Shown piece after piece: positions 44,837-54,578 of a DNA stretch of 64,000 nucleotides. The translations under genes were made by a program, and so were the position numbers. The DNA is taken from positions 62,001-126,000 of the forward strand of contig CALXQJ010000002.1 of assembly GCA_944390575.1 (NCBI GenBank). The letters are read 5' to 3'. The notes below the pieces were generated by a model. It worked only from the letters and a program-made list of their open reading frames with translations. It was not told the DNA's origin and ran no database searches. The stretch's first letter is position 1, and the number at the start of each line of letters is the position of its first letter. The DNA comes from an uncultured Spirochaetota bacterium. GTDB lineage: Bacteria > Spirochaetota > Brachyspiria > Brachyspirales > Brachyspiraceae.

Positions 44837-45316
44837 ATGAATAGTTCTATATCAAATCAAATACTTGTTTTTAAGATAAATAATGAATTATACGGAATAG
44901 ATATTCTAAAAGTACAAGAAATATTAAATTATATGCCTCCAACTCCTATACCTAATTGTCCAGATTATCTTAAAGGTATTATAAACTTAAGAGGTACTAT
45001 TATTCTTGTTATAGATTTAAGAACGAGATTTCGTTTTGATGAACCTATGAATGCTGATAATTGTGTTATAGTTGTTGTTGCTATTGGAAACAAGAAATAT
45101 GGTTTAGTTGTAGATTCTGTTTCTGATGTTCTTACTATTAATACAGAAAATATTCAAGAAGATATAGATATACATGCTGGTGTTGATAGTAGATATATTA
45201 TGGGATTAGTTAAGTCTAATGAACAGATGATTATATTAGTTGATATTGACAAAGTATTCTATCAAGATGAGTTAGACGATTTAAATAATGCTGTTAATAA
45301 TTCTATTATAAACTAA
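44837..45316 (+). CDS. cheW: chemotaxis coupling protein CheW
   Basis: 159 aa from ATG 44837, preceded by AAGGAG at 44823-44828; the in-frame GTG at 44828 overlaps the ribosome binding site. It links receptors to CheA. The CheW fold shows VFKINNELYGIDILKVQEIL, PDYLKGIINLRGTIILVIDL (the R-G-x-I-x-x-V-ID core) and YGLVVDSVSDVLTI. It stands alone in a housekeeping run, not in a che operon. Confidence 0.94.
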   Translation: MNSSISNQILVFKINNELYGIDILKVQEILNYMPPTPIPNCPDYLKGIINLRGTIILVIDLRTRFRFDEPMNADNCVIVVVAIGNKKYGLVVDSVSDVLTINTENIQEDIDIHAGVDSRYIMGLVKSNEQMIILVDIDKVFYQDELDDLNNAVNNSIIN

Positions 45317-45319
45317 TAT

Positions 45320-45685
45320 ATGTCTTCTCATAAAATTTTAAGAATTAATGAAAATATTAAGCAAACTTTATCTGCTATTTTAATGAGAGATATAGAAGAT
45401 CCTCGTATAAAAAATAATTTAGTAACTATTAGCAATGTAGATACATCCAAAGATCTAAAAGAGGCTAGAGTTTATTTTGTTTGTTTAGATCCTAAAAAAC
45501 AGAATGAAGTTTTAAGTGGGCTTAATAGTGCTAAGGGTGTTATTTTCTCTTTTCTAAAAAAACAACTTAAAATTAGATATGTTCCTAATCTCACTTTTTA
45601 TTATGATAAGAAGTTAATAGAAGTAAATAAGGTTCTTACTGATATTAGAAATTTAAATATACCAGAAGAAGATGGTATAGAGTAA
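45320..45685 (+). CDS. rbfA: ribosome-binding factor A
   Basis: 121 aa; a 30S maturation factor with a KH-type fold. RINENIKQTLSAILMRDIED and PRIKNNLVTISNVDTSKDLK are characteristic, and RYVPNLTFYYDKKL is the C-terminal signature. It starts three bases after cheW and lies before a DHH phosphoesterase, the common rbfA-nrnA order. Confidence 0.94.
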   Translation: MSSHKILRINENIKQTLSAILMRDIEDPRIKNNLVTISNVDTSKDLKEARVYFVCLDPKKQNEVLSGLNSAKGVIFSFLKKQLKIRYVPNLTFYYDKKLIEVNKVLTDIRNLNIPEEDGIE

Positions 45686-45703
45686 AATATAACTTACTAT
45701 ATT

Positions 45704-46681
45704 ATGATGAAACATACAGATAAAAATGAAATTTTAGATATTATTAAAAAGTCAAACTATATCGCTATAATAGGGCATAGAAATCCTGATGTTGATTGTA
45801 TTGCTTCTTGCTTGGGTTTATCTTTTTTGATTAAAAATGTTTTTAATAAAGAATCTACTGTTATTAATACTGATAAAAAGAGTATTTTTCTTGATAATGT
45901 TTTACATATAGATAAAGTATTATTTGAAGTAGATTATGATTCTTTACCTAAAAAAGACTTGCTTATAGTATTAGATTCTGGTGATATTGATAGGATTGGA
46001 TTTATTGCTGATATTTTAGATGAGTATAATGATGTTATTTTTATAGATCATCATAAGTGTAGAAACTTAAAGGGTGTTACTAAATTTTTTAATAATACAA
46101 AATCTGCAGCAACTTGTGAGATGATTTTTGATATATTTGAAGATTATATAGAGAAAATAGACTCTACAATATCTACACTTTTATATTCTGGAATGATGAC
46201 TGATACTGGTTCTTTTTCTTTTAGTAATACTACAGAGCATACTTTATATGTTGCATATAAGCTTATGTCTTGTAATGTAGATATGAGTTTGATTTCTAAT
46301 ATAGTGAGAAAAAGATATAGAAAAATAGATATAGATGCTTTATCTGAGCTTTATAGTAGAATAGTAATAGATGACCCTACTAATATAGGCTATATATGTG
46401 TAGAGGAAACTTTAAATGGCTATGACCTTAAAGACTTACAAGTTAGTGTATCTGATACTCTTATGCAAATGAATAATGTGCATATTGGTTTTATTATTTA
46501 TGAGAGTGAAAATAGTTTTAGAGGAAGTATTAGAAGTAGATGTGAAAAGGATATTAGAGAGGTTGCCGAGCATTTTGGTGGTGGTGGGCATTTAAAGGCT
46601 TCTGGTTTTACAGTGTCTAAAAATGATTATGATAAAGATACGTTAGTAAGTGAAATTATAAATAGACTAAAGAGTATATAA
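45704..46681 (+). CDS. nrnA: DHH/DHHA1 phosphoesterase (NrnA-like)
   Basis: 325 aa. It probably degrades nanoRNA and pAp. DHH motifs: IGHRNPDVDCIASCLGLSF, LLIVLDSGD, VIFIDHHKC and GMMTDTGSFSFSNTT. The DHHA1 RNA-binding end is VAEHFGGGGHLKASGFTV. It follows rbfA after 18 bases and precedes rnhA by 9, so this is an RNA-processing sub-operon. Confidence 0.93.
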   Translation: MMKHTDKNEILDIIKKSNYIAIIGHRNPDVDCIASCLGLSFLIKNVFNKESTVINTDKKSIFLDNVLHIDKVLFEVDYDSLPKKDLLIVLDSGDIDRIGFIADILDEYNDVIFIDHHKCRNLKGVTKFFNNTKSAATCEMIFDIFEDYIEKIDSTISTLLYSGMMTDTGSFSFSNTTEHTLYVAYKLMSCNVDMSLISNIVRKRYRKIDIDALSELYSRIVIDDPTNIGYICVEETLNGYDLKDLQVSVSDTLMQMNNVHIGFIIYESENSFRGSIRSRCEKDIREVAEHFGGGGHLKASGFTVSKNDYDKDTLVSEIINRLKSI

Positions 46682-46690
46682 TAAATAATT

Positions 46691-47173
46691 ATGAGTGATA
46701 TAATAATTTATACTGATGGTGGTTGTAGAGGAAATCCTGGTCCTGGTGCTTGGGGAGCTATTATTATTACTGATGAGTATAGACTTGAAATTGGAGAAAG
46801 TGAGCTTCATACTACAAATAATAAGATGGAGTTATCGGCTGCTATAAAATCCATAGAACAGATTGATATTCCTTCAAATATTACCTTATATAGCGATAGT
46901 GCCTACTTAGTAAATGGTATGAATAGTTGGATACATTCTTGGGTAAAAAATAATTGGATTAAATCTTCTGATAAAAAGCCTGTGGAAAATAGAGAATATT
47001 GGGAGAGTTTAATAGCACTTACTAAAAAGCATTCTATTAAGTTTGTTAAGGTAAAAGGGCATTCTGATAATGAAGAGAATAATCGTGCTGATGCTATTGT
47101 AAATGATCTTATGAATAAGCAATCAAATAGCAGTAGTAAAATTTATTATTATGAAAAAATAGAAAATAAATAA
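46691..47173 (+). CDS. rnhA: ribonuclease HI
   Basis: 160 aa. It removes RNA from RNA-DNA hybrids. Catalytic carboxylates are in IIYTDGGCRGNPGPGAWGAI (Asp8), TTNNKMELSAAI (Glu), TLYSDSAYLVNGM (Asp) and NEENNRADAIVNDL (Asp). The length is typical of bacterial RNase HI. It ends the long rightward run, converging on the Xer gene. Confidence 0.95.
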   Translation: MSDIIIYTDGGCRGNPGPGAWGAIIITDEYRLEIGESELHTTNNKMELSAAIKSIEQIDIPSNITLYSDSAYLVNGMNSWIHSWVKNNWIKSSDKKPVENREYWESLIALTKKHSIKFVKVKGHSDNEENNRADAIVNDLMNKQSNSSSKIYYYEKIENK

Positions 47174-47181
47174 TATTATTC

Positions 47182-48111
47182 TTACTGCCTTGAACGTGGA
47201 TGAAACTTATTATATACTTCAAATAATCTTGAGTTTGTAACATGAGTATATCTTTGAGTAGTTGCAATAGTTTCATGTCCTAATAGTTCTTGTACGCCTC
47301 TTATTTCTGCATCATTGTTGAGAAGGTGTGTTGCAAATGTATGTCTTAAAGTATGTGGAGAGAAATCTATATTTATATTTGCTTCTCTCATTAATCTTTT
47401 CATTGATGTTCTAATACTTCTATCACTTATTGCTTTTCCAAATCTATTTATAAATAAATAATCATTTTGCTGTGAATATTCTTTTTGAATCATTGCTCTT
47501 TTTTGTATATAAATATCCCAATTATCATATATAATAGGAAGTAGTGGTATATCTCTATATTTAGAGCCTTTTCCACATATTCTTAATGTTTTATAGTTTT
47601 TTTCTATCATACCAAGTTTCAATGATGCTAACTCTGATACTCTAAGTCCTATAGAATACATAAATAATGCCATCATTTTATCTCTAATTAAAGTAAAGTC
47701 TCCATTATCTTCTATTGCTATTATCTTATCTATATCATTTACAGATAAAAACTTTGCAATATGTTCTTCTCTCTTTGGAGTTTTCATATTTATGATTTTA
47801 TTTTTTTCTGAGTAATTATTTCTAACTAAATATTTATATAATTTTTTTATAGAAGATAAATGCCTCGACATAGTTGCATTTGTAAGTTTTTTGTTTTTTA
47901 AATATTTTAAGTACTCTCTTACATCATAATGATCTGCTTCTAAAATATAAATGTTTTTAGAGTTTATAAATTTTATATACTCTCTTATATCTTTATTATA
48001 ACTATTAATAGTATGAGCTGCAAAATTTAGAGTGTGCAAGTAATCACTAAATTCATTTAATATTAAATTAAACTCTTCATTTTTATTTATTTTTTCTACA
48101 CTACAGTTCAT
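47182..48111 (-). CDS. xerC: tyrosine recombinase XerC/XerD-like
   Basis: 309 aa. It probably resolves chromosome dimers at dif. The N-terminal SAM-like domain (FSDYLHTLNFAAHTINSYNK) is followed by the catalytic domain: YSIGLRVSELASLKL (Arg), CGKGSKYRDIPLLP (Lys), DFSPHTLRHTFATHLLNN (His-x-x-Arg), VQELLGHETIATTQRYTHV (His and Tyr nucleophile). Only one Xer gene is visible, and XerC versus XerD cannot be told. A hairpin ends just before the start codon. Confidence 0.92.
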   Translation of the reverse strand: MNCSVEKINKNEEFNLILNEFSDYLHTLNFAAHTINSYNKDIREYIKFINSKNIYILEADHYDVREYLKYLKNKKLTNATMSRHLSSIKKLYKYLVRNNYSEKNKIINMKTPKREEHIAKFLSVNDIDKIIAIEDNGDFTLIRDKMMALFMYSIGLRVSELASLKLGMIEKNYKTLRICGKGSKYRDIPLLPIIYDNWDIYIQKRAMIQKEYSQQNDYLFINRFGKAISDRSIRTSMKRLMREANINIDFSPHTLRHTFATHLLNNDAEIRGVQELLGHETIATTQRYTHVTNSRLFEVYNKFHPRSRQ

Positions 48112-48116
48112 ATTAA

Positions 48117-48154
48117 AATAGCCTTATATTATTTATTATTAATATAAAGCTATT
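48117..48154 (-). repeat. hairpin overlapping the Xer gene leader
   Basis: AATAGC and TTATATT pair with AATATAA and GCTATT, with one mismatch, around an AT loop. On the minus strand the stem ends about five bases before the start codon and covers the place where the ribosome binding site should be (AAGGC). It also lies after murC, so it might be a weak terminator. Confidence 0.5.
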
Positions 48155-48209
48155 ATCGAACCTTTGTATTCTTAAATTTATGAAGTATGTTAACCTAAAT
48201 AAAAAAATA

Positions 48210-49604
48210 TCATCTTTTATTTAAAATATTATCTACATACTCATGAGAATATTTAGATATATTCCCAGCTCCTAATGTAATAATAATATCATTATCTTTT
48301 TTTATTTCTTCTAATTTTGTATATATATTTTCTATTTTTTCAACAAAATGTACATTGTTAATATTTAGTTTTTTTATCATATTTGCAAGAATTTCTCCAT
48401 TAATTCCAGCTATAGCTTTCTCCCCAGCAGAATATATCTCTGTAATAATAATTTCATCAACATTATCAAATGAATGTATAAAATCATTAAATAATATTTC
48501 CGTTCTTGAATATCTATGAGGTTGAAATACTGCTACTATTCTTCTATCCTTATAAGCATTTTTTATAGACTTTAATGTAGCTTTAATTTCTGTTGGATGA
48601 TGTGCATAGTCATCAAATACTATAACTTCTTTATCGTATAATTTATTTAATCTTCTTCCAACTCCCTCAAAAGTTTTAAGTCCTTCTTTTATAGTATTTA
48701 CATCTATATTAAGATAAACTGCTATACCAATAGAAGCTGTAGCATTTAATATATTATGTTCGCCTATAAGTGGTATTGCAAACTCATCTAATAATTGTTT
48801 ATTATGATATACCTTAAAATATGTATTATTTTTATCAAAATAAATAGAGTCTCTATCTAAATAAAAATCATACTCTTCATCAAATCCATAAGAATAATAT
48901 TTTTTATGTACACTCTGAGCCAAATCTTTAATAGTAGAATCTTCAAAACATAAAAAAGAACATCCATAAAAAGGTACTTTATTAATAAAATTTAAAAAAG
49001 CAACTCTTAGATTTTCTAAATTATCATAATAATCTAAATGATCATTATCTATATTAGTAACAACATTAATAACAGGAGAAAGTCTTAAAAAGCTACCATC
49101 ACTCTCATCAGCCTCACAAACCATATACTCACTCTGACAATCATCACAACAAGCATTACTCTTTAAGTTAAAGTGATTGCCACCAATAATACAAATAGGA
49201 TTTAAATTAGCATACAATAAAATCTGACTAATTAAAGAAGTAGTGGTAGTCTTACCATGAGAGCCAGATACAGCAATACCATATTTTAACCTCATAAGCT
49301 CAGCAAGCATTTCGCCTCTCGATATTATAGTAATTTTCTTTTCCTTTGCAGCTATTATCTCTTCATTTGTAGCACTTATTGCAGAAGAGTTTACAACAAC
49401 TGTAACATCATCTTCTATATTTTCAGCTTTATGTCCATAATATACTTTTATTCCATTTTCTTCTAAACACTCAGTCTTTTGTGTTTTACTTAAATCACTT
49501 CCAGATACCTCAAATCCTATAGCCTTTACAACACTAGCTATAGCACTCATTCCAATTCCACCTATTCCTATAAAATGTATTTTCTCTTTATTTCTTGTAA
49601 ACAT
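48210..49604 (-). CDS. murC: UDP-N-acetylmuramate--L-alanine ligase
   Basis: 464 aa; adds the first amino acid of the peptidoglycan stem. Motifs: FIGIGGIGMSAIASV (UDP-binding), GSHGKTTTTSLI (ATP P-loop), CEADESDGSFLRLSP, VTNIDNDHLDYY and VFDDYAHHPTEIKA. Length is normal. It is third in the ftsW-murG-murC run, 57 bases after murG. Confidence 0.96.
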   Translation of the reverse strand: MFTRNKEKIHFIGIGGIGMSAIASVVKAIGFEVSGSDLSKTQKTECLEENGIKVYYGHKAENIEDDVTVVVNSSAISATNEEIIAAKEKKITIISRGEMLAELMRLKYGIAVSGSHGKTTTTSLISQILLYANLNPICIIGGNHFNLKSNACCDDCQSEYMVCEADESDGSFLRLSPVINVVTNIDNDHLDYYDNLENLRVAFLNFINKVPFYGCSFLCFEDSTIKDLAQSVHKKYYSYGFDEEYDFYLDRDSIYFDKNNTYFKVYHNKQLLDEFAIPLIGEHNILNATASIGIAVYLNIDVNTIKEGLKTFEGVGRRLNKLYDKEVIVFDDYAHHPTEIKATLKSIKNAYKDRRIVAVFQPHRYSRTEILFNDFIHSFDNVDEIIITEIYSAGEKAIAGINGEILANMIKKLNINNVHFVEKIENIYTKLEEIKKDNDIIITLGAGNISKYSHEYVDNILNKR

Positions 49605-49661
49605 ATTTTAAAATCCATTATTAATATATTTTTTAATAAAACATTTTTTATGATACTAATG

Positions 49662-50723
49662 TTAAATATTTTTTAATATATCATTACTTATTAGCTCTGT
49701 AGCATATATTTTATTATTATTACTTATGTTATTTCTTATATCATTTAATCTACTATTATTTTTTATATTATTAACTATAATAGTAGTTAGAGTATTTTTA
49801 TTTAAATCTTTTTCTTCTACTAAATAAGCTATATCTTTATTAAATAAATCAAGAGCATTATAGTATTGATGATTGTCTGTAGCATATGGAAATGGTATTA
49901 AAAGTGAAGGAGTATTAACTGCTATTATTTCACTAATAGAACTACTTCCAGCTCTTGATACAATAAAATCAGCAGCATATAGTATAGTTGGCATATCAGT
50001 ATAAAAACTATGAACAGTTAAATTATCTATACCCTTTGTTTTTTCAATAATACTATCAGCCCAGCTATTTCCAGTAAGCCATACTATATGAAGATTATTT
50101 ATTTCTTTTTTTATATCCCCTATAGATTCTAAAAATAATTGATTAATTTTTAAAGCCCCCTGTGAACCGCCCATAACAACAAGTAGTTTATCATTATCAT
50201 TTAATGACATTTTTTTTCTTGCTTCTTCTCTATTTGTAGAAAAAAATTCTTTTCTAACAGGATTACCAAATACCTTGCCATTAGGAAAGAACTCTAATGT
50301 TTTGTCAAAAGTTAAATATGTACTTTTTGCACTTTTATAGAATATTTTATTTACTTTTCCAGGTATAGAGTTTTGTTCACATAAAAATATAGGTATTTTA
50401 AATATCTTAGCTACATATAATATAGGCATAGAAATAAATCCACCCATACCAATTACACATTTAGGTTTTGTATTTTTAATAATCTTATATGCACTTATTA
50501 TAGCTGGTAAGAAATTTATTATAAATAATATATTTTTTTTTATATTTCCAGGTGATGATATAGATAGAGCTTCATAACTATATTCTTTTGGAATTAGACT
50601 TATATCTCTTTTTGCTATAACCAACTTAGGATTGTATCCTTTTTTCTTAAAAAAATCATATATTGAAATAGCAGGAGTAATATGTCCCGCAGTTCCACCA
50701 CCACATAAAATTATATTATTCAT
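49662..50723 (-). CDS. murG: UDP-GlcNAc:undecaprenyl-PP-MurNAc-pentapeptide transferase
   Basis: 353 aa; converts lipid I to lipid II at the inner face of the membrane. The N-terminal motif is LCGGGTAGHITPAISIY and the C-terminal half has LLVVMGGSQGALKINQLFLE and SRAGSSSISEIIAVNTPSLL. AAAGGAG precedes the ATG, and the start overlaps the ftsW stop by four bases, so translation is coupled. Confidence 0.96.
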   Translation of the reverse strand: MNNIILCGGGTAGHITPAISIYDFFKKKGYNPKLVIAKRDISLIPKEYSYEALSISSPGNIKKNILFIINFLPAIISAYKIIKNTKPKCVIGMGGFISMPILYVAKIFKIPIFLCEQNSIPGKVNKIFYKSAKSTYLTFDKTLEFFPNGKVFGNPVRKEFFSTNREEARKKMSLNDNDKLLVVMGGSQGALKINQLFLESIGDIKKEINNLHIVWLTGNSWADSIIEKTKGIDNLTVHSFYTDMPTILYAADFIVSRAGSSSISEIIAVNTPSLLIPFPYATDNHQYYNALDLFNKDIAYLVEEKDLNKNTLTTIIVNNIKNNSRLNDIRNNISNNNKIYATELISNDILKNI

Positions 50724-51820
50724 AGCTCTCTCCTTTGAGTTATCTTTAATAAAATAGTAAACATAATCATATTGATAACTAATGCATTTCTACCATAACT
50801 TATAAATGGTAGAGGAAGTCCTGTAGTTGGTATTATTAAAGTCGCTACCATCATATTTAAAAATGCTTGAAAACTAATAAATATTGTTATACCAAAAGCT
50901 AAATTTTTTAGAAATATATTTTCTTTAATTCTTGATGAAATAATAAAACCTCTTGCAGTAAAAGATATAAATAATATTAAAATCAGTAAGTTTCCAATAA
51001 GTCCATATCTCTGAGCAATAGAAGCAAATATAAAATCTGTGATAGCAGCAGGTAGGTGAGTGCTAACATCTCTTATTTCTTCATCTGGTATACCTGTAAC
51101 TCCACCATAATTAAATGCAAGAGTTGCTCTTTTCATTTGATAAGTATCTTCTTCTGATTGTTGTTCTGGTGACAAATATACATCAACTCTACTTTTCATA
51201 TAAGGTACATTAAGAACAAAAATAATAAATATAGCAAGTAAAAATATCCAAGAAATAATAAGAGATCTTAGAGGAATTCCTCCATAAAAAAACATAGAAA
51301 AACCAACCATTGCAAATAATAATGAAGTTCCAGAATCTGGCTCTATTGCAATTAGTATTGATACTAATATTAATATTATAAGTGGTGGTACTAATCCTTT
51401 TTTTATATTATTTAATTTTTCACCTTTTTTGGCAAGCACTGATGCTATATAGATTGTTATTGTTATTTTTGCTATTTCTGATGGTTGTATAGTAAATCCT
51501 GGTGGTATATATATCCATCTTTTAGCAAAACTACCTGTAACTGTAATACCAAATATTAATACGTATATAAGTAGTAGTATTGTAAGAATTAAAAGTAGTG
51601 GTACATTTCTATCTATTAAGTCAAAAAAGTCTGGTATTATTAATATTATAATACTAAATACAAACATTGATAATAGAAGATTTAAATGATTAGAAAAATA
51701 CTCCGTACCAGGCTCATGAACAGTTTGAGCTCCATAAATAGCAACTAATCCTGCTATTAATAATGCTATGTATATTATTAATAAATATTTATCTGGTAGT
51801 AATTTTCTTTTAATTTTCAT
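50720..51820 (-). CDS. ftsW: FtsW/RodA-family lipid II polymerase
   Basis: 366 aa, about ten membrane segments (SEDS family). Conserved motifs: IYIPPGFTIQPSEIAKITIT (W.R..PFGFQPSE-like), LIAIEPDSGTSLLFAMVGF with the catalytic Asp, and TTGLPLPFISYGRNALV. Its place directly before murG favours FtsW over RodA. It is followed by murG with a 4-base overlap. Confidence 0.93.
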   Translation of the reverse strand: MKIKRKLLPDKYLLIIYIALLIAGLVAIYGAQTVHEPGTEYFSNHLNLLLSMFVFSIIILIIPDFFDLIDRNVPLLLILTILLLIYVLIFGITVTGSFAKRWIYIPPGFTIQPSEIAKITITIYIASVLAKKGEKLNNIKKGLVPPLIILILVSILIAIEPDSGTSLLFAMVGFSMFFYGGIPLRSLIISWIFLLAIFIIFVLNVPYMKSRVDVYLSPEQQSEEDTYQMKRATLAFNYGGVTGIPDEEIRDVSTHLPAAITDFIFASIAQRYGLIGNLLILILFISFTARGFIISSRIKENIFLKNLAFGITIFISFQAFLNMMVATLIIPTTGLPLPFISYGRNALVINMIMFTILLKITQRREL

Positions 51821-51834
51821 AATCCTTATATACC

Positions 51835-52758
51835 TTATAATATTTTATAAGAGAGTTCTGTTTTCATTTCTATATATGTTAAGCTACTATAATTTGGTAT
51901 TCCAATATTTAATCCTCCTGACACTAATAAGTCTAAATTAAGAGTATTTTCTATCCAAGAAAAATTAAAAACAGTAGCAACACCTATTCTATGCGATAGT
52001 TTATTAACATTTACTAAGTATGTTAAGCTATGATTCATTCCTATATTAAAAGAATTAATATTTGCAAGTAGGAATATATCATTAAATATTTCTATTTCAT
52101 TTTGACTATGTAGTATAGCTGTTCTTGGATCATAATAGTAGTTTCTATCTCCTAAGAAAATATAATTTATGTGTGTATAATTTATAATTGTAAAACTTTT
52201 AAATTTAAATACAAAGTATGGTGCTATACCAGCCATAATTCCAATAGAGTTTTCTTTAGTTCTACTATTTAACTCTCCAGGAGAATAATTATCATCCTTA
52301 CTATCAAAACCAACATATCCACCACTAGCAAAATTAAACATAGCTATAAAATTAGCATTAATCCTAACTCCAAAAAAGGATAAAGGTTTAATATCTGCAA
52401 AAATACCTATAATATCAGAGTCTAGAGAAAAATTATTTTCAATGCCAATATCAACTTTATTATCTTCCCACATCCAGCCAGCTCTATTTGTATATAATAT
52501 AGTTCTATAGTATAGTCTTGTTTCTAAATTGAGTTTAAAGAAATTAAATCCTGCAAGTGCTGATTGTTCTACAAATAGTTGATGTTTATTACTTGCAATA
52601 GAGTTTAATGTATTTGTATTTGATATTATAGTTGTTTTATTGCTTATATCTATTTCTTTTAATTCATTTAAGTTTAAATTTAGAAGTATGCCTAAATCTG
52701 CATATATGATTTTTATATTAAATAGAAATATAATGACAACTACTTTAACTACTTTCAT
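51835..52758 (-). CDS. hypothetical outer-membrane beta-barrel protein
   Basis: 307 aa. A signal peptide (VVVIIFLFNIKIIYA) is followed by alternating strands: KLNLETRLYYRTILYT, FFGVRINANFIAMFNFA, SIGIMAGIAPYFVFKF, FTIINYTHINYIFLGD, FNIGMNHSLTYLVNV and the strand-like terminus YIEMKTELSYKIL. No family is recognised. It lies 14 bases upstream of ftsW and may share its transcript, which is unusual for an OM protein. Confidence 0.75.
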   Translation of the reverse strand: MKVVKVVVIIFLFNIKIIYADLGILLNLNLNELKEIDISNKTTIISNTNTLNSIASNKHQLFVEQSALAGFNFFKLNLETRLYYRTILYTNRAGWMWEDNKVDIGIENNFSLDSDIIGIFADIKPLSFFGVRINANFIAMFNFASGGYVGFDSKDDNYSPGELNSRTKENSIGIMAGIAPYFVFKFKSFTIINYTHINYIFLGDRNYYYDPRTAILHSQNEIEIFNDIFLLANINSFNIGMNHSLTYLVNVNKLSHRIGVATVFNFSWIENTLNLDLLVSGGLNIGIPNYSSLTYIEMKTELSYKIL

Positions 52759-52934
52759 ACTAAATTTTTTATAAAATATGCTCTGTAAACATAATAACTT
52801 TATATGTGTAAAAAATCAAGCAAGTTTTTATTTAGCCTTTTATAAAAATAATATGTTCTTATATATATTGTTTTTAAGTAAATAAAAAATATTTTATTAT
52901 ATGAAGTATAATTTTTAAAATGGTTTTTTGTGTA

Positions 52935-52963
52935 TTGATATAAGGTTTAATTATTGTTATAAT
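52935..52963 (+). promoter_or_regulatory. promoter of the MBL hydrolase gene
   Basis: TTGATA (52935-52940), 17-base spacer, TATAAT (52958-52963), 52 bases before the start at 53015. Confidence 0.65.
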
Positions 52964-53014
52964 GATATATTATTTTATACAGTAATTATTGTATTTTTTA
53001 TATGAAGGTGAAAA

Positions 53015-53773
53015 ATGAAAATAACTTTTTTGGGAACAGGTACTTCTGATGGTGTTCCTGTACTTGGTTGTAATTGTGAGGTTTGTACAAGTAAGGATAG
53101 ACGTGATAAAAGAACTAGAACTTCTATTGTGATTAATCATAATAATAAAAATTATATAGTAGATACTTCTTTAGATTTTAGATATCAATTATTAAGAGAA
53201 AAAATAAAAAACATAGAATGCGTTTTTTATACTCATCATCATGCAGATCATTCTTCTGGAATTGTAGATTTAAGAGCATTAAACTTTACAATGCGTAAAT
53301 CTATAGATTGTTATGGTAATAAATCTACAATGGAAATATTAGCAGATAAATATGATTATTTTTTTAATCCAGTTCAAAAGGGTGGGGGACTACCTCAAGT
53401 TCATTTTTATCATATATCTGAACCTTTTGAATTAGATGGACTTAAAATTACTCCAATACCTGTTAAGCATGGTATTCTTAGTATATTAGGTTATAGATTT
53501 AATGATTTTAGCTATATTACAGATTCAAGTTATATTAGTGAGAGTAGTCTTAATATTATAAAAGGATCAAAGGTATTAGTACTTAATGCACTTAGATATA
53601 GAGGGCATTCTACACATTTATCTCTACAAGAGGCTGTTAATATAGCAGATAGTCTACAAATAAAGAAAGTATATTTCACACATATGACTCATGATATTTT
53701 ACATAGAAGATTATTAAAAGAATTACCTAAAAATATGCAACCTGCTTATGATGGACTTTCTTTTGTAGTTTAG
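53015..53773 (+). CDS. metallo-beta-lactamase-fold hydrolase (PhnP-like)
   Basis: 252 aa. The N-terminal MKITFLGTGTSDGVPVLGCN is followed by a Cys cluster (GCNCEVCTSKDRR) typical of the PhnP group. The zinc site is FYTHHHADHSSG, with PVKHG, YITDSS and THMTHDI completing the ligands. PhnP-type enzymes hydrolyse cyclic phosphates; the substrate here is unknown. AAGGTG precedes the ATG. The 3' end overlaps mlaE by 4 bases. Confidence 0.9.
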   Translation: MKITFLGTGTSDGVPVLGCNCEVCTSKDRRDKRTRTSIVINHNNKNYIVDTSLDFRYQLLREKIKNIECVFYTHHHADHSSGIVDLRALNFTMRKSIDCYGNKSTMEILADKYDYFFNPVQKGGGLPQVHFYHISEPFELDGLKITPIPVKHGILSILGYRFNDFSYITDSSYISESSLNIIKGSKVLVLNALRYRGHSTHLSLQEAVNIADSLQIKKVYFTHMTHDILHRRLLKELPKNMQPAYDGLSFVV

Positions 53774-54570
53774 GCAAATAATTCAAATATAGATACTAAT
53801 AAATAGTCTGTAATTAGTATTGCAGTAAAACTATATACAACAGAAGTAGTTGTATATTTACCAACACCTTCAGCACCACCATCAGTTTTAAATCCAAAAT
53901 AACAAGATATTAATATAACTTCCGCACCAAATATCAGTGCCTTTATTAAAGAGCTAATAAAATCCCACAAAGATATAACAGCAATAGCACGAGAAAAGTA
54001 TATTACAGGATCGCTATTAAGTACAAATACAGTAACAACAGCACCACCCAAAACACCAATAAGGTCAGCAGCAACAGTAAGCATAGGAAGTGATATAACA
54101 GCAGCCCAAAAACGAGGAACAGCAACATACTCAATAGGGTTAGTATAAAGAGTCTTAAGAGCATCCAATTGCTCACTTACTTTCATAGTTCCTATTTCAG
54201 CAGTAACAGAAGAGCCAACACGTCCAGCAAATATCAAAGCAAGTAGCATAGGTGATAATTCCTTAACCATAGCCTTACCAACTAAGTTTCCAACAAACTG
54301 TGATATACCCTTAAGTACACTGTCAAGTACAACAGCTATTTGTAAAGACATAACCATCCCAGTACATAATACTGTAACAGAAGCTACTAAAAAAGTCTCT
54401 ACTCCCATTCTTATAATCTGTTCTGATAATAACTTGAAAGAAAAATTACCTCTAAATGTATTTTTGAATACATCTATGATTAAACTATAAAAATCCCCAA
54501 GCTCAGCTAACATATTAGATACTTTATTTGTTATACTAGATACTATATTAAATTTTGAAGTGGAACTCAT
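53770..54570 (-). CDS. mlaE: MlaE-type lipid ABC permease
   Basis: 266 aa from ATG 54570; an in-frame TTG at 54576 abuts the AAGG ribosome binding site and is less likely. Five or six membrane segments. Family core: VTVLCTGMVMSLQIAVVLDS, LSPMLLALIFAGRVGSSVTA and EIGTMKVSEQLDALKTLYTN, then PIEYVAVPRFWAAVISLPML. It moves phospholipids between membranes with an MlaF ATPase and an MCE protein, neither in the window. It follows dnaB by a few bases. Confidence 0.93.
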   Translation of the reverse strand: MSSTSKFNIVSSITNKVSNMLAELGDFYSLIIDVFKNTFRGNFSFKLLSEQIIRMGVETFLVASVTVLCTGMVMSLQIAVVLDSVLKGISQFVGNLVGKAMVKELSPMLLALIFAGRVGSSVTAEIGTMKVSEQLDALKTLYTNPIEYVAVPRFWAAVISLPMLTVAADLIGVLGGAVVTVFVLNSDPVIYFSRAIAVISLWDFISSLIKALIFGAEVILISCYFGFKTDGGAEGVGKYTTTSVVYSFTAILITDYLLVSIFELFA

Positions 54571-54578
54571 ATACAACC

